Origin: Roseibium aggregatum IAM 12614
GTDB taxonomy: Bacteria > Pseudomonadota > Alphaproteobacteria > Rhizobiales > Stappiaceae
Assembly (NCBI RefSeq): GCF_000168975.1
Contig: NZ_AAUW01000002.1
Location: 124,001 to 188,000 of the forward strand
DNA length: 64,000 nucleotides
Direction of reading: 5' to 3'
In this document: piece by piece, positions 36,882 through 46,488 of the stretch
Layout: every line of letters starts with the position of its first letter
Position numbering within the stretch: the first letter of the stretch is position 1
Made by a program: the position numbers and the translations under genes
The notes under the pieces: model-generated
Seen by the model: the letters and a program-made list of their open reading frames with translations, nothing else
Databases searched by the model: none
What the model was told of the DNA's origin: nothing

Positions 36882-38207
36882 TTACCCCTGAGTCATTTCC
36901 AAAAGGTTGGCAAGTTGCGCATACCCGTCAGAAAGTGATGTCGCTTCGTCTTTTCCCTGATTGAGAAAATCGTCGATCATGTCGAACCTGTAAATGGCCT
37001 CGTCCACGGTCGGGTCCGATCCCTTTCGGTATGCGCCCAGCCGGATCAGTTCTTCCATGTCGGTATAGGTCGACAGAAGCTGGCGGGCCCGGCGCAAAAC
37101 CGGAAGTTGCTCCGGCGGCACGCAGCGCGGCATGGTCCGGGAGACGGATTTCAGGACATTGATCGCCGGATAACGGCCCCGCTCGGCGATGCCGCGTTCC
37201 ATCACCACGTGACCATCGAGAATACCACGAACCGCATCGGCCACTGGCTCGTTGTGATTGTCCCCTTCCACCAGCACGGTGAAGAGCCCGGTGATCGATC
37301 CGCTGTTCTCCTTGCCGGGACCGGCCCGCTCCAGAAGACGCGGCAATTCGGTGAAGACCGTCGGCGTGTAGCCCTTGGAAGTCGGCGGCTCGCCAATCGA
37401 GAGGCCGATCTCGCGCTGCGCCATTGCGAATCGCGTCACCGAATCCATCATGCACAGGACATTCTTGCCTTCGTCGCGAAAATGCTCTGCAACCGTCATG
37501 GTCAGATAGGCAGCCTGCCGGCGCATCAGAACACTTTCGTCGGAGGTCGCGACCACCACCACGGAGCGTTCCAGCCCCGCTTCTCCAAGGTCATCCTCGA
37601 TGAATTCCTGAACCTCGCGGCCACGCTCACCGATAAGACCGATCACCGCAACATCGCATTTGGTATTGCGCGCCAGCATGGACATCAGCACGGACTTGCC
37701 GACGCCCGAACCGGCGAAAATGCCCATCCGCTGCCCCTCGCAACAGGTTACGAAGGTGTTAAGCGCGCGCACACCGAGATCGAGAGGCGGCCCAACTCGT
37801 TTACGTTCGGAGGCCGGAGGAGGTGAACTTCGCAATTTGCGAGGCACTCCGCCATGAACAAGGTTTCCTTTACCATCAATCGGTTCACCAAGTGCGTTAA
37901 TGACTCGGCCAAGCCAGGCATTGGCCGGATGCACCACGCTGTCGCGCGCCTGAATCACCGCTTTGCAACCCATTCGCACGCCTTCCAGCCCGGAAAACGG
38001 CATGCAAAGCGCGTGTCCTTCGCGAAAACCGACCACTTCTGCGGGTACTTTGGGGTTATCCTCACCGTTATCGATCAATAATCTCGATCCGACACTCATT
38101 TCGTGAATCGGGCCCGCGATCTCGACGAGAAGTCCCTGAACCGCAGTCACCCGGCCATAAATTTCGGTCGGCATAAGCGAATCAATCTCGGCGAAAAGCG
38201 CCTTCAC
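36882..38207 (-). CDS. fliI: Flagellum-specific ATPase FliI
   Basis: 441 residues with a GTG start preceded by GGAAGG. It has an F1-beta-like fold: Walker [19 protein letters not shown] (about residues 161-178), catalytic [13 protein letters not shown], Walker [19 protein letters not shown] and [15 protein letters not shown]. It energises export of flagellar subunits, together with FliJ. The gene is divergent from ctrA across about 370 bases, an arrangement also known in other Rhizobiales. Confidence 0.96.
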   Translation of the reverse strand: MKALFAEIDSLMPTEIYGRVTAVQGLLVEIAGPIHEMSVGSRLLIDNGEDNPKVPAEVVGFREGHALCMPFSGLEGVRMGCKAVIQARDSVVHPANAWLGRVINALGEPIDGKGNLVHGGVPRKLRSSPPPASERKRVGPPLDLGVRALNTFVTCCEGQRMGIFAGSGVGKSVLMSMLARNTKCDVAVIGLIGERGREVQEFIEDDLGEAGLERSVVVVATSDESVLMRRQAAYLTMTVAEHFRDEGKNVLCMMDSVTRFAMAQREIGLSIGEPPTSKGYTPTVFTELPRLLERAGPGKENSGSITGLFTVLVEGDNHNEPVADAVRGILDGHVVMERGIAERGRYPAINVLKSVSRTMPRCVPPEQLPVLRRARQLLSTYTDMEELIRLGAYRKGSDPTVDEAIYRFDMIDDFLNQGKDEATSLSDGYAQLANLLEMTQG

Positions 38208-38578
38208 GTAAATTTCCTTCCCTCGTTAACGGATTTGGTAACCGATCGTTTACGACTCTGGTTAATCTTAACCTTTGGAAGGCTGACAAGCGAGAGCCAT
38301 TTCGGAGTCAAAACGGCTTTGTTGAAAGGAATCTGAACGGAATCGGTTAGCGCCGGTTCTTAAAGTTCAACATTAAGATTTGTGAATCCGGATTTTTTTG
38401 GGGATTCAATAAGTTGACTGTTGTTCACAGTTTCCTCTCTCCAGAGCTTGCCGTTACGAATCATATTTTGTTAACCATTAACCGGTAGCTTTGAGTCGGG
38501 GTTAACATCAGTCCTTCGTAGCAGGCACCGACAGAGCCGTTGCGACTTGCCCAGGAAAGGCAGAACAAGGGGATTGGC
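38208..38578. promoter_or_regulatory. fliI/ctrA divergent control region rich in GANTC and TTAA
   Basis: Eight GANTC sites (CcrM methylation sequence) lie at 38254, 38305, 38329, 38340, 38384, 38403, 38458 and 38493, with a ninth just inside fliI at 38179. TTAA, the CtrA half-site, occurs at 38226, 38262, 38268, 38360, 38373, 38471, 38478 and 38502, including TTAACCAT at 38471-38478. No exact TTAA-N7-TTAA pair is present. By analogy with Caulobacter, this suggests methylation-sensitive and CtrA-dependent control. Confidence 0.65.
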
Positions 38579-39271
38579 ATGCGTGTATTGTTGATTGAGG
38601 ATGATAGCGCCACAGCGCAGAGCATCGAGTTGATGCTGAAGTCCGAGAACTTCAACGTCTACACGACAGATCTTGGCGAGGAAGGTATCGACCTCGGCAA
38701 GCTGTACGATTACGACATCATTATGTTGGATTTGAACCTGCCGGACATGTCTGGCTATGAGGTTCTCCGGACGCTTCGCGTTTCAAAGGTCAAGACACCG
38801 ATCCTGATCCTTTCCGGCAACGCGGGCATTGAAGACAAGGTTCGTGGCCTCGGCTTCGGCGCTGACGATTACATGACCAAGCCGTTCCACAAGGATGAGC
38901 TTGTCGCACGTATCCACGCCATCGTTCGCCGCTCCAAGGGCCATGCGCAATCGGTGATTGTCACCGGCGACCTGAAGGTCAACCTAGACACCAAGACCGT
39001 CGAAGTCGGCGGCCAGCGCGTCCATCTGACCGGCAAGGAATACCAGATGCTGGAGCTTCTCTCCCTGCGCAAGGGAACGACGCTCACCAAGGAGATGTTC
39101 CTGAACCATCTCTACGGCGGCATGGACGAGCCGGAACTGAAGATCATCGACGTGTTCATCTGTAAGCTTCGCAAGAAGCTGGCAGCAGCAACTTCCGGCA
39201 AGAACTACATCGAAACGGTGTGGGGCCGCGGCTACGTGCTGCGCGAACCGGATGTCGAAGCAGCCGCCTGA
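38579..39271 (+). CDS. ctrA: Cell-cycle master response regulator CtrA
   Basis: 230 residues. The receiver domain opens [20 protein letters not shown] with acidic pocket Glu7-Asp8-Asp9, phosphorylated Asp51 ([17 protein letters not shown]) and Lys at DYMTKPF. The OmpR-type winged helix follows ([20 protein letters not shown], then [20 protein letters not shown], as in all CtrA proteins). The C-terminus ends in Ala-Ala, as in CtrA proteins degraded by ClpXP. It is phosphorylated through CckA-ChpT; chpT lies at 46623-47315. It controls replication, division and flagellar genes in relatives. Confidence 0.97.
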   Translation: MRVLLIEDDSATAQSIELMLKSENFNVYTTDLGEEGIDLGKLYDYDIIMLDLNLPDMSGYEVLRTLRVSKVKTPILILSGNAGIEDKVRGLGFGADDYMTKPFHKDELVARIHAIVRRSKGHAQSVIVTGDLKVNLDTKTVEVGGQRVHLTGKEYQMLELLSLRKGTTLTKEMFLNHLYGGMDEPELKIIDVFICKLRKKLAAATSGKNYIETVWGRGYVLREPDVEAAA

Positions 39272-39297
39272 TCCGGCATCAGACGTAGACGTTTTAA

Positions 39298-39320
39298 AGC
39301 CCCGGCCTTGCGCCGGGGCT
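39298..39320 (+). terminator. ctrA intrinsic terminator
   Basis: Arms AGCCCCGGC and GCCGGGGCT with a 5-base loop, followed by TTTGTTTT; 26 bases after the ctrA stop. Confidence 0.9.
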
Positions 39321-39387
39321 TTTGTTTTGACGGGAGGACAGCTCTAACCGGGGCTGCGGCAGGTTCCTTGCTGTCACAAAGACGGGA

Positions 39388-40359
39388 TCAGAGCTTCAAC
39401 TGATAGGATGCCGGAACGTAGCGGAACCCGCTGTCGTTCGTGTCCACGTAGCCGACCGCCGGAAATGGCATGTGGTACCCGACAAAGGGGATCTTGTCGG
39501 CGGCCAGCATTCCGAAAACATCCTTGCGGGTGGCGGCAGCACCTTCCTTGTCCATGTCGAAACGGACTTCCCATTCGGGATGCGCCAGGGACCAGACATA
39601 GTGGTTCGCCGTATCCGCCGTTATTGCAAGCTGTTTGCCGTCGCTCTCCAGCATGTAGATCATGTGACCGGGCGTATGTCCTGACGCGGCCATCGCGGTG
39701 ACACCACTTGCCACGCTGCCACCGTCGTCAAGGAAAGTCATCTTTTCCGCCAGCGGCTTGACATGACTTGCCATCAGTTTGGTAACGCCGTTGGCTTCGG
39801 CATCCATCGCGGCCCAGAAGTCATATTCCTTCTGCCCGGTGACGTAGCGCGCGTTGGCAAAGGCAGGTGAACCGCCCTCCATCAGACCGCTGATATGGTC
39901 GGGATGCATATGCGTCAGCACCACCAGATCCACCTGCTCCGGCGTGTATCCCGCACTTTCCAGCGCGGCGCGCATGTTGCCCCTGCCCGGCCGCGCCCCC
40001 TCGCCATTGCCGGTATCAAAAAGAATCAACTCGTTGCCCGTGTTGACGAGCGTTGGCGTGAAACTGATCTGGAAACTGTCGTCAGGCAGGAAATTTCTGG
40101 CGTTGGTCGCAGAAAAAGTTTCCGCGTCAACATTCATGGCGAATGTCTTCTGCGGCTCGTTCAAGGTGACCGCCCCGTCGTGCAATGTCGTGACTTCGAA
40201 ACCACCCACGGAATAACGGGCGACCGACGCCGGCAAGGCGGACTGCTTTTCGGCGGCTGCATGAACCACGGTGGTTCCGGCAAGGCTTGCTCCGGCAAGC
40301 ACACCGCCGGCCCCCAGAAGCGCTGCGCGGCGCGTGAGTTCAACTTTAATCTCGGTCAT
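39388..40359 (-). CDS. Tat-exported metallo-beta-lactamase-fold hydrolase
   Basis: 323 residues. The N-terminus MTEIKVELTRRAALLGAGGV is a twin-arginine signal with hydrophobic stretch and cleavage near VHAAA. The MBL metal motif is VLTHMHPDHISGL (HxHxDH, about residues 151-156), followed by His in ASGHTPGHMIYML, Asp in AITADTANH and His in PFVGYHMPFPAVGY. The fold includes lactonases and the methyl parathion hydrolase group; substrate unknown. It converges on ctrA and appears monocistronic. Confidence 0.88.
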   Translation of the reverse strand: MTEIKVELTRRAALLGAGGVLAGASLAGTTVVHAAAEKQSALPASVARYSVGGFEVTTLHDGAVTLNEPQKTFAMNVDAETFSATNARNFLPDDSFQISFTPTLVNTGNELILFDTGNGEGARPGRGNMRAALESAGYTPEQVDLVVLTHMHPDHISGLMEGGSPAFANARYVTGQKEYDFWAAMDAEANGVTKLMASHVKPLAEKMTFLDDGGSVASGVTAMAASGHTPGHMIYMLESDGKQLAITADTANHYVWSLAHPEWEVRFDMDKEGAAATRKDVFGMLAADKIPFVGYHMPFPAVGYVDTNDSGFRYVPASYQLKL

Positions 40360-40668
40360 ATGTCCACTCCCTGCAATTCCGATGCATCAAGACCGTCCCG
40401 CAAACGGACACGCCTGGTATCCGGCAGGACGCAAAGCTTACGTCGAAGAAGATGGAATGGTTTCAGGTCCAGACAAGTACCGGCCGGCGTCAGTTGGACA
40501 CCCGCAAGGAACGCGCATTAAAGAACAGGATTTCAATAACTTAGCGGGAGGCAACGGGCAGCTCGCATGCTCTTTCCCCTTCACGATACCGTGAATGGAA
40601 AAGGCGGCCGTGGCCGCCTTTTTGAATTGAACTGCTTTGCTGCGCCAGTGGTGCGGGCATAGGAGCCC
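40360..40668. other. Intergenic region between the MBL hydrolase and cheR, with terminator
   Basis: No credible gene in 309 bases. The left part must hold the hydrolase promoter. At 40599-40622 a strong palindrome, AAAAGGCGGCC and GGCCGCCTTTT, has A/T ends on both strands and lies 47 bases beyond the cheR stop: a terminator for the che operon and usable in both directions. Confidence 0.75.
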
Positions 40669-41553
40669 TTAGCGCTGCAGCCCCAGACCGCCACCGACGG
40701 CCAGCCGCGGCGTTGCGGCCGAACCGGTCGTCGCCTGGGCCGCCTGTTTCTTCTGGAACAGGCCACGCTTGCCGGCAACGGGCTTGAAGGCGTCCGTCAG
40801 ACCGACCACGGTTTCCGCGGCTCCAAGAACGAGATAGCCGTCGTCGGGCAAGGATTTAGCCAGCCTTCCGAGGATTTCCGTCTTGGTTGCCTGATCAAAG
40901 TAGATCAGCACGTTGCGGCAGAAGATGATGTCGAACTCGCCCAGATGGGTGAAGCTTTCCAGGAGGTTCAGCTTCTTCCATTCGATCATGGCGCGCATGC
41001 CGGCATTGATCTGCCACATCTCGCCCTTCTGCTCGAAATACTTCAGCAGCATCTGGATCGGCAGGCCACGCTGGACCTCGAACTGGCTGTAGAGGCCGGT
41101 CTTGGCCTTTTCCAGCACTTCGTTGGACAGGTCCGTACCCAGAATCCGGGTCCGCCAGCCAGCCATTTTCGCGGCATCTTCCTTCAGGCAGATCGCCAGG
41201 GAATAAGGTTCCTGGCCGGTCGAGGCCGCCGCGCACCAGATCTTGATCTGCTTGCGCGTCGCGCGGCTTTGCAGCAGCGCCGGCAGCATCGTGTCCTTGA
41301 AGTGGTCGAACGGGGTCTTGTCCCGGAAGAAGAACGACTCGTTGGTCGTCATTGCTTCAACCACATCCGTTTCCAGCGCCCGGTTGGTGCCGCGCTGAAG
41401 CTGCTGGATCACCGCGCTGAGTGTTTCCAGCTTGGAACTGCGTGCGACCGGCAGAAGGCGGCTTTCGACCAGATACTGCTTGTCGTTGGACAGAACCAGG
41501 CCGGAGCGGGTCTTCAGAAAGTTTTTCAGAAACTCGAACTCGCTCGGGGTCAT
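40669..41553 (-). CDS. cheR: Chemotaxis protein methyltransferase CheR
   Basis: 294 residues from the ATG that overlaps the cheB stop in ATGA, with AAGGGGA upstream. The N-terminal helical domain (TPSEFEFLKNFLKTRSGLVL) precedes the SAM-binding fold (IKIWCAAASTGQEPYSLAI, about residues 106-124; later FDIIFCRNVLIYFDQATK). It methylates chemoreceptor glutamates, opposing CheB. Last gene of cheAWYBR. No receptor gene is in the operon. Confidence 0.95.
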   Translation of the reverse strand: MTPSEFEFLKNFLKTRSGLVLSNDKQYLVESRLLPVARSSKLETLSAVIQQLQRGTNRALETDVVEAMTTNESFFFRDKTPFDHFKDTMLPALLQSRATRKQIKIWCAAASTGQEPYSLAICLKEDAAKMAGWRTRILGTDLSNEVLEKAKTGLYSQFEVQRGLPIQMLLKYFEQKGEMWQINAGMRAMIEWKKLNLLESFTHLGEFDIIFCRNVLIYFDQATKTEILGRLAKSLPDDGYLVLGAAETVVGLTDAFKPVAGKRGLFQKKQAAQATTGSAATPRLAVGGGLGLQR

Positions 41554-42773
41554 CTCGTGTTCCCCTTCAGAACGCGCGAGATCTTCGGGCCGATCTCCTT
41601 CAAGGGTAGAATTTCGCTGCAAACGCCCGTTTGTGCAGCTGCGCCAGGCATGCCCCAGACCACGCTTGTGGCTTCGTCCTGCGTGATCACGCTGCCGCCG
41701 CCCGCCGCAATGGTTTTGACGCCTTCAGCACCGTCGTGTCCCATCCCGGTCAGGATGACTGCAAGACTTGCCGAACCGAACACCTTGGCGACACTGTCGA
41801 ACAGGGGATCGACGGCAGGCTTGCAGAAATTCACGGGAGGACCGTCCGTCAGCCGGATTTTGGCGACGCCGCCGTCCTTCTCGATGATCATGTGCTTGCC
41901 GCCAGGCGCGACATAGATATTGCCGGGCTTCAGCACTTCGCCATCCTCGCCTTCCTTGGACGGACGCAGGGCAGCCTTGCCCATGTGTTCGGCCAGAATG
42001 GCAGTAAAGGTTGGCGGCATATGCTGGGTGATGACCACCGGCACATCGTTCATGGCCGTACCCACTTCGCGCATGACTTCCTGCAGAGCCTGCGGACCGC
42101 CCGTGGAGGAGCCGATCGCCAGGATGCGCGGACGCGCGGATGAATACGGACGTGTCTGGTATTTGACCGCTCCGGCAGCAGCTCCCGCCGGTTGAGCCGC
42201 CCCACGAAAGGTCGCCCGAGTGTCGGTTGCAGGGCGCACCGAGACCGGCCTGACCGGCTGTGCGGTGCGGCCAGCGCTGGTTTCCGCACGCATGGTGCGT
42301 GCCGGCCCGCGCATGCGTATGGCACGCGCGCCAAGCGCCTTGACCTTCTCGATCAGTTCGCGGCGAAAATCGATTGAAGTCGTGACCTCGGACGTCGATT
42401 CCGGCTTCGGCACATAGTCCGCAGCGCCGAGCGACAGGGCCTTCAAGCTGATCTCCGCGTTCCGGCGGGTCAGTGTGGAAGCCATGATCACGACGAGATC
42501 GCGCTTCTTTGCCAGCATGAGCGGCAAGGCCGTCATGCCATCCATCTCCGGCATCTCGATGTCGAGAACGACGACGTCCGGATTGCTTTTTTCGATATCT
42601 TCTACAGCAAGCTTGCCGTTGCGGTGCGAGCTGACGACTTTCAGACTTTTGTCTTCACCGAGCCAGCGTGTCAGAAGTCCGCGGATGACGACGGCGTCAT
42701 CTACGACCATGACCTTGATGGGATCGCTGCCCGGACTCGTGCCCGCAGTTATGCTTCTTTGCGCAAACGCCAT
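41550..42773 (-). CDS. cheB: Chemotaxis methylesterase CheB
   Basis: 407 residues. Receiver domain (IKVMVVDDAVVIRGLLTRWL, Asp71 in VVVLDIEMPEMDGM) and C-terminal esterase with catalytic Ser in AIGSSTGGPQAL, His in VVITQHMPPTF and Asp in ILTGMGHDGAEG. The linker between them (about residues 155-215) is long, basic and Ala/Pro-rich (RPVSVRPATDTR), compared with the short linker in enterics. It removes receptor methyl groups when phosphorylated by CheA. Confidence 0.95.
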   Translation of the reverse strand: MAFAQRSITAGTSPGSDPIKVMVVDDAVVIRGLLTRWLGEDKSLKVVSSHRNGKLAVEDIEKSNPDVVVLDIEMPEMDGMTALPLMLAKKRDLVVIMASTLTRRNAEISLKALSLGAADYVPKPESTSEVTTSIDFRRELIEKVKALGARAIRMRGPARTMRAETSAGRTAQPVRPVSVRPATDTRATFRGAAQPAGAAAGAVKYQTRPYSSARPRILAIGSSTGGPQALQEVMREVGTAMNDVPVVITQHMPPTFTAILAEHMGKAALRPSKEGEDGEVLKPGNIYVAPGGKHMIIEKDGGVAKIRLTDGPPVNFCKPAVDPLFDSVAKVFGSASLAVILTGMGHDGAEGVKTIAAGGGSVITQDEATSVVWGMPGAAAQTGVCSEILPLKEIGPKISRVLKGNTR

Positions 42774-42793
42774 TTAGATTGCCCAACTCGAAA

Positions 42794-43159
42794 CTAGATA
42801 AGACCGACTTCCTGAAACTTGGCTTCCACGATTTCGCGGTCGAACGGTTTCATGATGTACTCGTTTGCGCCGGCGCGAATGGCACGGGCGATGTGCGCAA
42901 CGTCGTTTTCAGTGGTACAGAATACGACGATCGGGTTTTCACCACCCTCTTCCGCCCGCAGGCTGGTCAGGAATTCAAGTCCGTCCATGACGGGCATGTT
43001 CCAGTCCAGCAGAATTGCGTCCGGCATGGTCTTGCGACATTCGTCAAGCGCCTGCTGGCCGTCTTCCGCTTCGGTGATCTCGAAATTCATATCCTCGAGA
43101 ATGCGGCGAGCCACCTTCCGGATGACACTTGAGTCATCGACTACGAGGCACTGTTTCAT
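42794..43159 (-). CDS. cheY: Chemotaxis response regulator CheY
   Basis: 121 residues: a single receiver, MKQCLVVDDSSVIRKVARRI, with Asp8-Asp9, phosphorylated Asp52 (AILLDWNMPVMDG), Thr in VFCTTEND and Lys in EYIMKPF. The ATG at 43159 is preceded by GGAG; a GTG at 43174 is less likely. It would carry the signal from CheA to the flagellar motor. It lies 36 bases after cheW and 20 before cheB. Confidence 0.95.
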   Translation of the reverse strand: MKQCLVVDDSSVIRKVARRILEDMNFEITEAEDGQQALDECRKTMPDAILLDWNMPVMDGLEFLTSLRAEEGGENPIVVFCTTENDVAHIARAIRAGANEYIMKPFDREIVEAKFQEVGLI

Positions 43160-43195
43160 CAGGCTTAACTCCACTCAATAGCCATTATGGCCTTA

Positions 43196-43687
43196 CTATG
43201 CTGCAGCCATGGGTTCGGTGAACATCGAGCCGAGCAGTCGATCGACATCCAGAATGACCATCAGGCGGCCATCCAGGCGATGCACGCCTCCGGATATCTC
43301 TGCCCAGCGGCGATCCAGGTTCGACGGGTTGGGTTCCGCCGATGCGGACGAAAGCGTCAGCACTTCGCCAACCGTATCGATGACAAGGCCGTAGCTTTCC
43401 TGCTTGTACTCGATGCCGACGGCCATCATCTGGCCTTCCTTCAAAGGTGGCAAATGCAGGCGGCGGCGCATGTTGATCGCGGTGACGATGCGTCCGCGGA
43501 GGTTCAGGACACCCTGAACCTCGGGAGCCGACATCGGTACGCGTGTCACGCTTTCCGGCACGAACACATCATGTACCTGGGATATGGGCAGGCCGAACAA
43601 CTGGCCGCCGATGACCACGGTTACATACTGGATCATGTCACTTGCGGATTTCTGTTCCGCGTTGAGTTTGTGTTCCAGCACACTCAT
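43196..43687 (-). CDS. cheW: Chemotaxis coupling protein CheW
   Basis: 163 residues: a single CheW domain (QYVTVVIGGQLFGLPISQVH, then GVLNLRGRIVTAINMRRRL and GLVIDTVGEVLTLS). It links CheA to receptors. Its ATG overlaps the cheA stop by four bases (ATGA), so translation is coupled. Confidence 0.95.
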   Translation of the reverse strand: MSVLEHKLNAEQKSASDMIQYVTVVIGGQLFGLPISQVHDVFVPESVTRVPMSAPEVQGVLNLRGRIVTAINMRRRLHLPPLKEGQMMAVGIEYKQESYGLVIDTVGEVLTLSSASAEPNPSNLDRRWAEISGGVHRLDGRLMVILDVDRLLGSMFTEPMAAA

Positions 43688-46488
43688 GCTGCAGCTCCCA
43701 TTTCACCGGAGAAGACGTCTTTCAGGGCAGCGATCAGGCCCGGACGGTCGAATTTGGCGACATAGTCGTCAAAGCCTGCCTGACGGCCGCGTTCGATCGA
43801 AGCCGGCGTCACCATGGACGACAGGGCCAGGATCGGAATGTTGCGGAACCGGGGATCGCGGCGCAGCGATTCACAGAACTCGAAGCCGTTGATTTCCGGC
43901 ATTTCGATGTCGCTGACGATCGCATGGAACTTGTCGCCGTTTTCCAGAAGGTCGAACGCCTGATGCGGACCGGTACAGGTGGTCACATCATAGCCGGCGG
44001 CCTTCAGAACCGGTGTCAGCATGTTGCGGAAGAAGGACGAGTCATCCACGAATAGAACCTTCTTGGTGAGCGCCTCGATGTCCATTTCCTTGCGCATGAA
44101 CCAGTCTTCGAAGGCCTGCGGCAGGTAGTAGCCGAGGTCGATGATCTCGGTCGCACGTTCCTTGACCACGGCGGAGCCGAGGATGCCAGGACGCTCCGAA
44201 CCGACTTCGATGTTCATGCGGTCCTCGACAATGTCGACGATCTCGTCGACCACGAGGCCCATGGAGCGGCCCGCATCGGAGAACACCAGCATCGGCTGGG
44301 TGCCTTCCGACTTGTGGCTGTCACCTTCGTTCAGATAGACGAGCGGCATGAGCGCACCGCGGTACTGGACCAGATCGCGGCCGTTCGACCGTTCGATCTT
44401 GGAGACCTCGAACTCTTCCAGACGCGTGACCAGCGACAGCGGCACGGCCTTCGGCTCCGGCGCACCGGCACGGAACAGCAGGAGAGAGATCGAGCTCTGG
44501 CCCGAAACGGCACGGCTCTGCAGGTCTTCGTGTTCGTCTTCCTGGTTCTCGGTAACCGCGCTCGATGCATGGCTTGCCATGGCACCGGCGATCCCGTTCG
44601 GATCGATGATCATGATCACCGAGCCGTCGCCTAGGATGGTGTTGCCGGAGAACATGCCGAGGTTGCGCAGCATGGTCGACATCGGCTTGACCACGATTTC
44701 CTCCGTATGGAAGACACCGTCGACGACCACGCCGAATGTCTGGCTGCCGACCTGCATGACAACGATAAAGCCGTTGTCCGCATCGATCGCCTCGTCCGCG
44801 TTTTCTCCCTCATAGATACCGAGGAGCTGGGACAGGTGCACCAGCGGCAGCAGCTTGTTGCGCAAGCGTAGAACCGGGGTGTCCTTGATCCGCTCTATAC
44901 GGTGTTCCGAATTGGTCTGCACGCGGACCAGTTCGACAACGGAGAGCTGCGGGATCGCGAACCGGTCGCCGCCGGCTTCGACGATCAGCGTCGAAACGAT
45001 GGCAAGCGTCAGCGGGATCTTGATGATGAAGCTCGAGCCCTTGCCCTGTGTAGAGCGCAGGTCGACCGTACCGCCGATCAGTTCGATGTTGTTGCGCACC
45101 ACGTCCATGCCGACGCCGCGGCCTGAAACGCTGGTGACCTTTGCAGCCGTGGAGAACCCGGCAGCGAAGATGAACTTGTGGATCTGGGCGTCCGTCATCT
45201 TGTCGACTTCGGCTTCCGACGCCAGACCGCGTTCCACGACCTTCGCCTTCACCCTCTCGACGTCAATGCCGTTACCATCATCACGAACTTCGATGATGAT
45301 ATGGCCGCCTTCATGATAGGCCGCCAGGGTAATGGTACCCTTTTCCGGCTTGCCTGCCGCGCGGCGATCTTCCGGACGCTCCAGACCATGGTCGGCCGAG
45401 TTGCGGACCATGTGTGTCAGCGGGTCCTTGATCATCTCAAGAACCTGGCGGTCCAGTTCGGTATCCGCGCCGATCATTTCCAGTTCGATCGGTTTTTCAA
45501 GTTCCTGGCTGAGATCGCGAACGATACGCGGCAGTTTCTGCCAGGCGTTGCCGATGGGCTGCATGCGCGTCGCCATGACGCCTTCCTGCAGTTCGGCGGT
45601 AACGTTCGACAGGCGCTGCAACGGCACCTTGAATTCGCTGTCCTCGTGACGGCGCACGATTTCCAGAAGCTGGTTCCGGGTCAGCACCAGTTCGGACACC
45701 ATGGTCATCAGGTGTTCGAGCGTGTCGACCGCAACGCGGATACTCTGGTTGGAAACACCGCCGCCGGAAGACTTCTTCTCGCCGCCTTCGCCACCGGATT
45801 TCTTCGCCGGGGTCTTGGCAGCCACCTTGGCTTCGGCCTTGACCGCAATGGGAGCGGGCTCGGGCTCTTCGACTTCTTCGACGATTTCTTCAGCTTCCTG
45901 AACCACCGGTTCAGCAACTTCAACTTCGGTTTCGCGGAAGGCGCGCTCAAGTTCGTCCAGCGACACTTCGCCAGGACGGAGCGGGCGCTCCAGCGATTGA
46001 TCGGCTGAAACTTCCTCTACGGATGCTTCCGGCTCGGCCTCGGCTGTTTCCGCCACAGGCTCGGGCGCCGGAGCTTCCTTGGCAGCCGCACCACCCTTCA
46101 TGGCGGCGTCAGCCTTCGCGGACATTTCTTCCAGCTGACCGATCAACTCACTGTCGTCGCCTTGCGGCTCTTCGCCTTCAGCAGATTCCAGGTCTCCCAG
46201 AATGTCCTTGATCTGATCGATCGAGGTCAGAATGAGGGAAACGGCTTCTTGCGTGACAGGAGCGCCGTCGCGGAATTTCCCCATGAGGGTTTCAGCAGCA
46301 TGCGCGATACCTTCAAGACGGGGAAGGCCCAGGAAGCCACAGGTGCCCTTGATCGTGTGCACCAGGCGGAAAATGTTATCTAGGATAGTGGCGTTGTTCG
46401 GTTCCTGCTCGAACTTTACGAGCTCAACGTCAACAACATCGAGACTCTCATTGGTCTCTGTAATGAATTCCCTGAGGAGGTCGTCCAT
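43684..46488 (-). CDS. cheA: Chemotaxis histidine kinase CheA with C-terminal receiver
   Basis: 934 residues. HPt domain with phosphorylated His44 (FRLVHTIKGTCGFLGL); a Glu/Ala/Pro-rich linker to about residue 240; dimerisation helix (SIRVAVDTLEHLMTMVSELV); ATPase boxes (MVRNSADHGLERPEDRRAAG, EVRDDGNGID, SGRGVGMDVVRNNIELIGG). Two CheW-like domains follow (about 510-650 and about 665-800), then a receiver (VLFVDDSSFFRNML, Asp in HAIVSDIEMPEINGF). The second CheW-like domain and receiver are absent from E. coli CheA but occur in alphaproteobacterial relatives. There is no separate P2 domain visible. First gene of the operon. Confidence 0.95.
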   Translation of the reverse strand: MDDLLREFITETNESLDVVDVELVKFEQEPNNATILDNIFRLVHTIKGTCGFLGLPRLEGIAHAAETLMGKFRDGAPVTQEAVSLILTSIDQIKDILGDLESAEGEEPQGDDSELIGQLEEMSAKADAAMKGGAAAKEAPAPEPVAETAEAEPEASVEEVSADQSLERPLRPGEVSLDELERAFRETEVEVAEPVVQEAEEIVEEVEEPEPAPIAVKAEAKVAAKTPAKKSGGEGGEKKSSGGGVSNQSIRVAVDTLEHLMTMVSELVLTRNQLLEIVRRHEDSEFKVPLQRLSNVTAELQEGVMATRMQPIGNAWQKLPRIVRDLSQELEKPIELEMIGADTELDRQVLEMIKDPLTHMVRNSADHGLERPEDRRAAGKPEKGTITLAAYHEGGHIIIEVRDDGNGIDVERVKAKVVERGLASEAEVDKMTDAQIHKFIFAAGFSTAAKVTSVSGRGVGMDVVRNNIELIGGTVDLRSTQGKGSSFIIKIPLTLAIVSTLIVEAGGDRFAIPQLSVVELVRVQTNSEHRIERIKDTPVLRLRNKLLPLVHLSQLLGIYEGENADEAIDADNGFIVVMQVGSQTFGVVVDGVFHTEEIVVKPMSTMLRNLGMFSGNTILGDGSVIMIIDPNGIAGAMASHASSAVTENQEDEHEDLQSRAVSGQSSISLLLFRAGAPEPKAVPLSLVTRLEEFEVSKIERSNGRDLVQYRGALMPLVYLNEGDSHKSEGTQPMLVFSDAGRSMGLVVDEIVDIVEDRMNIEVGSERPGILGSAVVKERATEIIDLGYYLPQAFEDWFMRKEMDIEALTKKVLFVDDSSFFRNMLTPVLKAAGYDVTTCTGPHQAFDLLENGDKFHAIVSDIEMPEINGFEFCESLRRDPRFRNIPILALSSMVTPASIERGRQAGFDDYVAKFDRPGLIAALKDVFSGEMGAAA

